This document shows, in pieces, positions 55,981 to 64,000 of a DNA stretch of 64,000 bases (its first letter is position 1; every line of letters starts with the position of its first letter). Made by a program: the position numbers and the translations under genes. The stretch comes from Laccaria trichodermophora. Taxonomy: Eukaryota; Basidiomycota; Agaricomycetes; Agaricales; Hydnangiaceae. Under the pieces are notes generated by a model, which had not been told where the DNA came from, searched no databases, and saw only the letters and a program-made list of their open reading frames with translations. The DNA is taken from NCBI GenBank assembly GCA_018417955.1, contig JACTVC010000001.1:1488001-1552000 (forward strand), written 5' to 3'.

Positions 55981-58190
55981 CTTGAATACATCAACTTAGC
56001 AGAGCACTTTATTGACTGTGGCAGAGCATTTGATTGACACTGACAGGGAATTGAGAATTCAAAATGTTGACTCCCGCGGGGCATTTGATTGACTCCGACG
56101 GGGCATTCAAATTTCAATATGTCAGCTCTGGCAAAGCATTTATTCAAGATAGAGGAGTCAATCCACTACAGCATTTCTAAGCTGGTGCCCAGATTATCCA
56201 TCCATGTGAGCTGAAACATGCAATGGCTTGGAATATGTGATTTGCAGAAACAAGAAATATATTGTCAAGAAATCAACGCACAATATCAATGAAAGGTCCT
56301 GCTAGTAGCCATGACAAATCCTCATAATACAAAAGAAAGATCCACTGAATTGGAGGTCAGATAGTTGAGGTGTGCACCATTTAGTTTTTAGAAGTAGAAC
56401 AACTCTGGCAGCCTGCCTTACCAAATATGGGCCAGCGGCAACCTAATATGGAAGGAGCGCATTATTCACACACCATCTGAAACTACGCACTGCGCTGCGC
56501 TCATTGGCGATGCAACGCGCCAACAAAACAAAGACATTGGGGGGATCCCAGAAAGGAATAGAATCATTTGGAATAGTTTTCTCAGTGATTGAAGAAGTTT
56601 TTGTGAACAGACCTCAGAAAGAGCTATTTGGTGCATGAATCTTTATACAAACCAGTTGCACAACATGCCATTTTGCATACATCAAGTTATATTTTTTTTT
56701 CTTCCCTCAAAACTGCTTCCCCCACCTATCTGAATTGATTCTAAAGTATGTAGGCTATATTTGGGGAAAGTATGGGAGCATTTCAACAAGATTTAGATAG
56801 TGAAAGGAAATAAGAAAGAATGTGGTTTCATGTTTAGAGTCATATTTTCACCCTTTCAAGCTCCAGCTCCCCCAAACCATCAGAAAACTGCTTCGGAGCA
56901 GGGGATATACATTCTGCCATATGTTAACTATGTATAATAAAGGCTCAGATGTTGAGATTTGGTAGCAAAGTATACAGAAAAGTCAACAATATCATGTTGC
57001 GAGATATTTCACGCATTCAACCTCATTTCTCCACCATGCGCCAAAATTCTTTTCCAAAGTAAACTTGAACCTATTTTACAACAGTTATAGTATGCTGGAA
57101 AGATGTATTGAGAAGCTATAACAGTACAGCTCATTTTTTTTCCCCACAACTCCGGTGGTGCATTTCATTGACTCCGTCAGGGCATGTAAAATTAAATATG
57201 TTGACTCCTGCAAAGCATTCAATACACTCCAATGGGGAATATAAAATTTGAATTGGGTGGGGGACAGTTGATTGACTTTCATGGGGTATTTAATTCACTC
57301 CATTGAGGCATTTAAAATTAAATATGTTAACTTCTGCAGGGCAGTTTATTCACTCCGACGGAGCATTTTATTGACCCCGTCGGCGAATTTAAAATCAAAT
57401 ATTTTGACCCCGCGGCGATTTAATTCACCCCGACGGAGCATTTTATTGACCCCGTCGGCGAATTTAAAATCAAATATTTTGACCCCGCGGTGATTTAATT
57501 CACCCCGACGGAGCATTTAATTTACGCCGTCGGGGCTTTTAAAATTAAATATGTTAACTCCCGCGGGGCAGTTTATTCACTCCGACGGGGGATTTTATTG
57601 ACCCCGTCGGCGAATTTAAAATCAAATATTTGACCCTGCAGCAATTTAATTCACCCCGATGGAGCATTTTATTTATGCCATCGGGGCTTTTAAAATTAAA
57701 TATGTTAACTCCCATGGGGCAGTTTATTCATGCTGTCAGGGCATATAAAATTAAATATGTTCTCTCACAGGGCACTCCGACAGGGCATTTTTATTCACTC
57801 TGTCATGAAATTTAGAGTCAAATATGTTGACCCCCGCGGCACATGTAGTTTACTCTGACAGGGTATTTTAAATCAAATATGTTGACTCCCATGGGGCATT
57901 GGGTTCACTCCTCCAGGGCATTTGAAATTGAGTATGTCAACTCTGGCAATGCATTTACAATTAAACATAATAACCCCTCAAGTCAATCAAATTCTTCATG
58001 GAGTCAAAATAGTCAAATTTGAATGCACATGGTAGTTGACATACTCAGCTGTAAATTCTCCGCCGGAGTGAATCAAATGCCCCGTGGGAGTTGAAATAAC
58101 CACCCCATTGGAGTCAATCAAATGCTTAACCAGAGTTGACATATTCAATGTCAATAGATGTCCTTGATTAATATTATGGACACAGGTAAT
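55981..58190. repeat. Degenerate AT-rich repeats with CCGTCGG/CCGACGG palindromes
   Basis: The field is made of loosely repeated modules of about 50-75 bp. They alternate AT-rich pieces (TTTAAAATCAAATATTTTGA, TTTAAAATTAAATATGTTAA) with short GC boxes such as CCCCGCGG, CCCCGACGG and CCCCGTCGG. The best copies are at 57350-57610. CCGACGGAGCATTTTATTGA followed by CCCCGTCGG can fold as a hairpin. No coding frame of length. It belongs to the element that splits the F-box gene. Confidence 0.75.
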
Positions 58191-58586
58191 TTATCATTAG
58201 AGCAGGTTGGGGTATATACAGCATGCTTTGCTGACCAGCAGCTGTGTGGTAGAGCAAGTAGCTTAGGGCGGAGGTTTACAATTAGCTACTACTGATAGAA
58301 GCAAACAGTACAACATCAAAGCAGGTAACAGTATTACAGTTGTTCTAGTAAAGATTGGGGAACTATTGGTGTGATGCCGACGGGACACCCAGAAGGCTGC
58401 CGTAGGTAGCTGCCGCGGCAAGAGACGCCGTGCCTGCAAGCCATTTGTAGGCATCCGGCTGGTCCGTTGGTAAAGGGATGTTTTGGAAAGTCCGGCCGGG
58501 ACCGGCTGGCCCGTTCATTACGACTCATTGTCACGTCCGGCTACTACGTTTGGTACGTGACGTAGTGACTGATATATGTGGACACC

Positions 58587-59912
58587 TGGCATTCTAGCAC
58601 CTCTTGTTGCGACGACCTCCTTAAATTTATGTTGGTCTGCCACCAATGGCGAGATGCTGCTCAGTCATCACCTACAGTTTGGTCAACAATCAATGTTATC
58701 CTTGTGCGGACTGCGCGAGCGACGCGCGGTGCATCTCGACAAGCTCGCCAACTCGCCGCCGTCGAAACGTATCTCCGAAGATCGGGCCAAGTTCCATTGA
58801 AGATATCCATTTCCGGAACGGAATTGTACCCTGCTGACAAAATTTTGCAAAGGCTTGTCGCTCACTCGGCTCGGTGGAAGACTTTGAACGTTAAGCTCAC
58901 CCTTGTGACCACGTTAAGAAGCATGCCTTCAGTGGTCCGGGGGAACATTCCTTGGCTTACCACATTGGCTTTTTCACACAACGAATCTGAAGAAGATCAT
59001 TTTGCTGGAAGTGAATATGACCCAGCGTTTGTCACATTCGAAGATGCACCGTCCCTCCGTACCTTGGAGTTTACCTCGTGGCCCATGCCAGCGACATTGA
59101 GGCTCCCATGGTCGCAAATCGGCCATCTCTCTGCTCACAAATCAAGCCCATATGATTGCCTTCAACTACTGAAAGCCGCCCCCAACTTGACCTCATGCGA
59201 GTTTACTGTGAGGCGCGCAGACTCGCGGGACCCTATGCATCCGCCTGGAGTATTTGTTGCAGAGCACCTCCAGAGTTTCATCCTCAAATCGGAAGAGAAT
59301 TTCTCACTGCATTCATTGGCTCGATTACTGGATTCGACTACCTTCCCCTCCCTTGACGTCCTTGAGGTTCATGGCCCCCAGCCTCTAAAACCCAGCGAAT
59401 TTGAATTTATCCCCGACATCGACAGGGCGCTTTTTAGTGTTATCCAGCGTTCAAACTGTTCCATCGACCGCCTCAAACTTGTCCATGTCCCCCTCAGTGA
59501 AAGCGGTTTGGTCGCAATCATTGTTTCGCTAGGTTCCCTGCGTTACTTTGAGATTGACGTGCTCAACACACCTTCACCGTTTGGCATAGACTTCTTAAGT
59601 GCACTTGTTTGCTCCGACAGCAGAAAAGGCGCCAATATTGTTCCACGTCTCAGCCACCTCCGTCTTACTTGTGGCTTTGAAGAGGATACCGAAATCGAAT
59701 TCAACAATTTGGCGGACGTTTTGGAGTCTCGACGTGCCGCTTTCACTTATCCACACGGTCAAATTCTCCCATTGGAGTCTGTGAGTCTGCATGTAGCAGA
59801 GTGGGGAGAGTATCCCAGTGACTTCATTGCGCGTTTGCGTATCTTGTCATCGGGAGGCATGAAGATCCAAATAAATGGAGAAGACCTTATAGGAATGAGT
59901 TTCGAAACGTAA
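58587..59912 (+). pseudogene. F-box gene copy 2, 3' part (interrupted by the 4.4 kb element)
   Basis: A 442-codon frame continues the F-box protein. It begins WHSSTSCCDDLLKFMLVCHQ and goes on with WRDAAQSSPTVWSTIN, LAAVETYLRRSGQVPLKISI, LRLPWSQIGHLSAHKSS and leucine-rich-repeat-like segments to LADVLESRRAAF and INGEDLIGMSFET. Every block has a counterpart in the frameshifted copy at 24.6-26.1 kb. Apart from the insertion this copy has no stop or frameshift, so the break is probably young. No in-frame ATG near the start would restore the F-box. Confidence 0.85.
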
Positions 59913-60010
59913 AACGTGAAGGTCATCCATCGAGAAAAGTGTGCAGCATAGGCGATAAGCAAAATCGTACATAGCACATTATAGCAGTACACCGAAACCT
60001 TAGGGGTTCC

Positions 60011-62625
60011 CTACAGGGTGAATCTTGTTGTAGCAGTTGATCAGTTTGGACCATCGTCACCATAGAAAAACTACCACGTACCTAAATAGCGGGCTATCGT
60101 TGCCTACATCCCTGTATTTTTCCTGTTGCTTGTCGTCGATTCCATCGCGTTGGCAGATAGCGATATTTCGCTTGTTCAACCTGTTGAAATCCCACATTGC
60201 AAAAAGGCTCAACAGGATGCTGCATTGGCATATGTTTAACATTAGAATATGTGCGAGGGAACTGAACCAGCTTACGAGAGTGATAGCCAACCCATGATGG
60301 TGCCGTGACCGATATGGAAGCGAGGGGGGGTGATATAAATGAAAGATGAGCAAATTCTACAAAATATTGTGTGAATTTCGTTGACGAATCTGCGGAGCGG
60401 CAACATACCCTCCAAGGTTACCAAGTCCAATTACAAGTGCGAGAACAACGCCTATTTCAAGTTCAGGACCCATTTATTCGTTCAGCGCCCCAGTTGTTTA
60501 CCTTTACACGTATCTCCACCTGCGGCTGAGCCTGCCCATGCGAGATCAACAGCAATCGTGGGGAAGACGCCGACTGCCGCCAAAATGGCACCGAAGTATG
60601 ATACTCCGGGCGAGGATTGAGTGTACAAAACAATGTATCCGATAAGCGATACCAAAGCGCCAGCGATGACAAAGGGTCCTCGTAGATTGAGCTTATCGGA
60701 ATAAATCCCGACTTGAGAAACTTGTTAGCGGGTCAGAGATTCGGAGGTTCTGCACCGACCTGCAATAGTTGCGATACACCCTGCAGCGAATGGAGGGATG
60801 GTTAAGAGTTGAGCGTTGGCGGAAGAGAAACCTAGAACAAATTACTACATAGAAGGATAGATAATGTGTTGACGCTGACCAAGTTTATTTATGATAGTGG
60901 GCGTGAAGAGAGAGATTGCATAGACCGGTATTAGCAACCCTGCAGACGTTTGCCACCTTAAAACAAGAAATAGTCGAAAACTACTCACCCATGTATATTC
61001 CTATCTGAACATAGGTTTTATAATCGGCAATGGCTTGCCATACAAATTTTGACTTGTAATCTGTTGCCAGACCTTGGGTATCTTCTCTAAGCATTGCAAC
61101 AATCACCGCCCTTTCTTCATCAGTCAGAAACGTCGCCGTTTTGGGAAACTATGTAAATACGTCAACCAATTGGAGAGCAATTGTAGAAGTGCATACATCG
61201 TGCATGAAGAAGTAGGAGGCAAAGGCCACGAGAACGGTGACTGGCAGCTCTAATGAGGAAAGCGCGATAAATATCAGGCAAATCAGGCACACCGATTCCT
61301 TCAAGGCAGAACTGTGAAAGAAGAATTAGTTACAAACTCGGCAACGGAGGAATGTTGTTGAAGAGACGATCTCACTATCCATTGCCACCCATGAAGGCCT
61401 CCAATACCCTCCATCTTTTCAATGCCATATCTGAGCCCAAAGACGCTTTTAATAAATAAGCGAAATGGCTAAGGGTGCCATTCACTGACGCGAGAAGACC
61501 GCCAAAAGCCCCTGTGGTTGCGGGTCATGTCAGTTGGAATAAAACAAATGAAGTGCTGCTGAGTCCAGATGACGCACCAGCAACAGTGGCCGCAGAAAAG
61601 AATATTGCAATTCTTTTGGCGACGTCTCGTCGTCTGTACCAAAGTGATAGATAAAACGTGATCTAGAAGCAGTCGCGCCCAAAATTGATACTCAAAATAG
61701 AGACCTCCTACCCCTGGAAATAGGCCAGCTTCGGCCAATCCCAAGAAGATGCGAGCACTTGTTGTCGACAATAATAAGCTGAGGGGCGCTGGTAATTATC
61801 ACAGTAATTGAACGTACATAATTAGGGAGTGATAAGTGTTGCAGAGGCACATAAGCGTCATAATCAACCCTAGGAGCAAATGAAGAGTTATTGAGATGAA
61901 CGCGCACTTTTTATGAAAACGCGTACCCCAAGCAATCATGATTGATGGAACTGTATGTTCATTCTAATGACGAAAGCGGAATGTAAGAAAACAGACCATA
62001 CTCCATATTGAAGGTCGGAAAAGCTTTAAGCAGATATTTCTGTGGAAAAAAGCTGGGTGAGCTTGATAAACAAAGAAGACCCAACCACCGTACGAAGGGA
62101 CTTCAAAGAGAGCGTATGGGATCTAAGTTTCCTTTGTAGTTGAAGCAGTCTGAGGGCAAAAGTTGAAAGTAAAGCATACGAAAAAAACAGCTGCGATCTT
62201 CGAAATTCGGCGATCAAGATATGATTTTTTTAGCTCGATGGCAAGCATACCACATTATATCTCAAGCCCGCCAACTTAGCATCAACAGCCATCCCCGCAA
62301 TTCTCGCATTGCCTAATCACGTAGAAAGGTGCTTAGGATCGGAATGACAGTTAAGATTTAGTGGCCTATACCTATGTTGGCACGGTCCCTGATATCGGAT
62401 AGTCAAGTCAGCCTTGGTGTTCAAAAGAAGTCGCGCTCACAAGAAAGACAGCAAGTAAAGGAGGGAAATGAAAGGCAAAATGTGAAAGTCGATATTTCTT
62501 AACAGCCTTTGCCGATCCTGTTCAGTGATTTCGACCTCCAGTGCATGAAGACTATGATGAGGTGTGAGGGCATGATCCGATGTAGACTTCTCTTGCTGAA
62601 AAGAGCTCTTGTTCAACTCGGTCAT
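60011..62625 (-). CDS. MFS transporter, allantoate/nicotinate permease (ACS) family, copy 2
   Basis: Runs from ATG 62625 (MTELNKSSFQQEK) to the TAG at 60013-60011. It has the same roughly 21 introns at the same positions as copy 1 at 21.9-24.5 kb. The joined protein reads RNIDFHILPFISLLYLLSFL, DRANIGNARIAGMAVDAKLA, IPYALFEVPSNICLKLFRPS, ARIFLGLAEAGLFPG, ITFYLSLWYRRRDVAKRIAI, IEKMEGIGGLHGWQWIFCLE and ends DVGNDSPLFRFTL. Splice sites at each junction are intact. Differences from copy 1 are scattered, with one altered acceptor that changes GIATVLV to GIELPVTVLV. It should import a small carboxylate, vitamin or allantoate-like solute; specificity unknown. Convergent with the F-box gene, as in the other copy. 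Confidence 0.87.
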
Positions 62626-63325
62626 GGCGTAACCAGAGGAAAGGAGGGTCGGAGAAGGTCGTGGAAGATGCGTGGAAGTGTAAGGAGGGGGGAAGAACGG
62701 AGAAGTTCTCATTGTCTTGTTCCTCCATGAGCCTATTAATACCTGAGGCTGATGGGATCAATATTTTCTTCGGTTCAGCTGAAACATCATCGTGTCCAGT
62801 CGGGTGCTTTGCGCTTATTGTATCCTTGCACTAGCGTATGCACATGGTGGGGTTTCCGAAGGGGTCACGATTGTGGGTCTAGCCCCATTCAGTGTCCGAG
62901 ACGCGCAACTCTAGCGTCAGCGGTTAAGCTCGAAGGCAGTGGCTGCTGTTATCATTAGAGGGATAAGGATCGCTCCCCTAACATGCAATGTATCGATTGC
63001 AGTGTCGTGATACACCGATCTTTATAACCTTCAGTAATCTGTCCTGGAAATCAACTGAATCTGTCTGCTTGAATATCAATCTGTATGTAAAGGGTACAAG
63101 ATAACTCAGCTGGTAAAGCTACATGGATAATTGCTTTGAATAAGATCAGCTTGAGTCCAAACGGGATTGCGTAGTTAAGCACAGCCACCGAATTTCTCGC
63201 CGCACATCATCGCTGGGAGAAGACCTTCCAATGACGCGTCCATCAACATCCCATTTCAACCAGATGGTTCCAAGTGTGTCATCGGGGTTAGAGGGCAAGA
63301 GAGGTTATCGAGTAGTGTCGTCAGC
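62626..63325. other. Between MFS copy 2 and the zinc-knuckle gene, nothing seen
   Basis: This is the 5' flank of MFS copy 2 and 3' flank of the zinc-knuckle gene. A tRNA-like stretch near 63090-63180 (AGCTGGTAAAGC) does not fold into a full cloverleaf. No gene supported. Confidence 0.35.
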
Positions 63326-64000
63326 TCAGTACCCATCGGCAGCTTCAAATTTCGACTTCTTCTTTGCCCCTCTGCCGCGTTTAGACCTGGTCGCTCCCTG
63401 TCCCCTGCTCCGCTTCGAGCTTCCGCGGTTGTTTGATGAAAAGGATCGCGTTTGGCCACCACCGCCACTTTGGGAACAATCTTCAAAGAAATCAAAACTC
63501 TGGTTGTTCAGATTTAGACATCTATTCCATACCTTTGCTCCAATGACCGGTTTTGCCACAATTGAAACATTCGCCCGCCACAGAACTGCTACCGCCACCA
63601 GCAGGCCCACTTTTTGATCTGGATGGTCCCCCACTGGCGGCAGCATTTGGACAAGCTGTGGTGTTCAAGAGTTAGAAAGAGGATGGTGAAACATGGACTC
63701 ATTTCGCGTACTTGAGCTGTAATGACCTGGCTCTTGACAGGTGAAACAAACAATAGATTTGCCTGTTTCGTTTGCAGAGGTTCCGAAACTCCGAGCACGC
63801 TTAGTACTACCATCACCTTCATTCGGACATGCTGTAGGGCAACAAATAGTTAACACTACAAAAGATGGGGTAACATTTGACCGACCATTCGCCCAATGCC
63901 CTGGTTCATTACACTTTCATCGACGAGTCAGACGCATGGAAAAAAATGACATCAGGCGTACATACCTTGAAGCAGGTATTCGAGGTCGTTGAGCTAGCGG
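63326..64000 (-). CDS. C-terminal zinc-knuckle tail, probably DNA topoisomerase III (partial)
   Basis: The gene enters from the right edge and ends at 63326. Spliced exons encode three CCHC-type knuckles: CFKCNEPGHWANACP (built across two introns), CFTCQEPGHYSS and CFNCGKTGHWSKDC. They are joined by NEGDGSTKRARSFG and Gly/Ser-rich linkers, and the end is basic (SKRSRGQGATRSKRGRGAKK). Strings of such knuckles with Arg/Gly-rich tails form the C-terminus of type IA topoisomerase 3 in basidiomycetes, where they bind single-stranded DNA. The catalytic core lies outside the window, so another zinc-knuckle nucleic-acid-binding protein is possible. Confidence 0.6.

Larger units (their letters stand above)
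54133..58577. mobile_element. 4.4 kb inverted-repeat element inserted in the F-box gene
   Basis: The F-box frame breaks at 54132 and resumes at 58587. The sequence next to the break is duplicated: GTCGACACC at 54124-54132 and GTGGACACC at 58578-58586 (8 of 9 match), a target-site duplication. The element has terminal inverted repeats: CAGTCAC near each end, and a strong 41 bp block at 54172-54212 whose complement is at 58503-58543 (37 of 41 match, for example AACGGGTCAGCCGG against CCGGCTGGCCCGTT). Between them lie a 48 bp minisatellite and a second repeat field, with no transposase. It is a large non-autonomous DNA element. A duplication of about 9 bp suggests a Mutator-like or similar superfamily, not certain. 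Confidence 0.8.

Noticed and set aside
63090..63180. Possible tRNA near ACTCAGCTGGTAAAGC
   Set aside because: It resembles a D-arm, but no matching anticodon stem, T-arm (GTTCGA-type) or acceptor pairing was found.

Overview
The window looks like nuclear DNA of a mushroom-forming basidiomycete (Agaricomycetes). Almost every gene is split by 45-60 bp GT-AG introns. The gene content includes families typical of that group: a tectonin lectin, a DUF6533 membrane protein, large F-box families, a fungal GH3 protein and wax-synthase-like acyltransferases. No organism name can be read from the sequence. Exon boundaries were read by eye from splice signals and family motifs; for most genes they were checked by confirming that the summed exons give one open frame.

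Layout. 1-5.4 kb: a partial lectin-like gene, a six-repeat tectonin lectin, and a CWC25 splicing-factor gene cut off by a 1.2 kb inverted-repeat element. 5.7-13.2 kb: housekeeping genes RRP3 (DEAD-box helicase), RET2 (delta-COP), REX1 (RNA exonuclease) and a mitochondrial OsmC/Ohr protein. 13.5-34.6 kb: an accessory region with five wax-synthase/MBOAT_2 acyltransferase paralogues, an MFS transporter, a frameshifted F-box gene, a hAT-like MITE, and a pair formed by a small secreted repeat precursor with Lys-Arg sites and a UstYa-family oxidase gene, transcribed divergently from it. 34.9-53.7 kb: mainly housekeeping genes: an NKAP-like protein, two intron-containing tRNA-Asp genes, a vWA protein, malate synthase, GET1, a DUF6533 protein, RPL39, an ER FKBP and a GH3 protein. 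54-62.6 kb: an inverted duplicate of the F-box/MFS pair, whose F-box gene is split by a 4.4 kb inverted-repeat element full of minisatellites. 63.3-64 kb: the C-terminal zinc-knuckle tail of a protein, probably topoisomerase III.

The most interesting signal is at 29.9-32.9 kb. A 95-residue secreted precursor has three repeats, one per exon, two of them ending in Lys-Arg. About 700 bp away is an intact UstYa oxidase with both HxxHC motifs, then a conserved fungal protein of unknown function, with MBOAT_2 acyltransferases on both sides. This is the architecture of ustiloxin-type (dikaritin) RiPP clusters, here in a basidiomycete. That the genes act together is inference.

The accessory region has been reshaped by duplication and transposition. 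WS4 was copied from WS5 together with the tail of the neighbouring NKAP gene. The MFS/F-box pair exists as inverted copies, and both F-box copies are broken by different events. Three inverted-repeat elements with target-site duplications are readable directly from the sequence.
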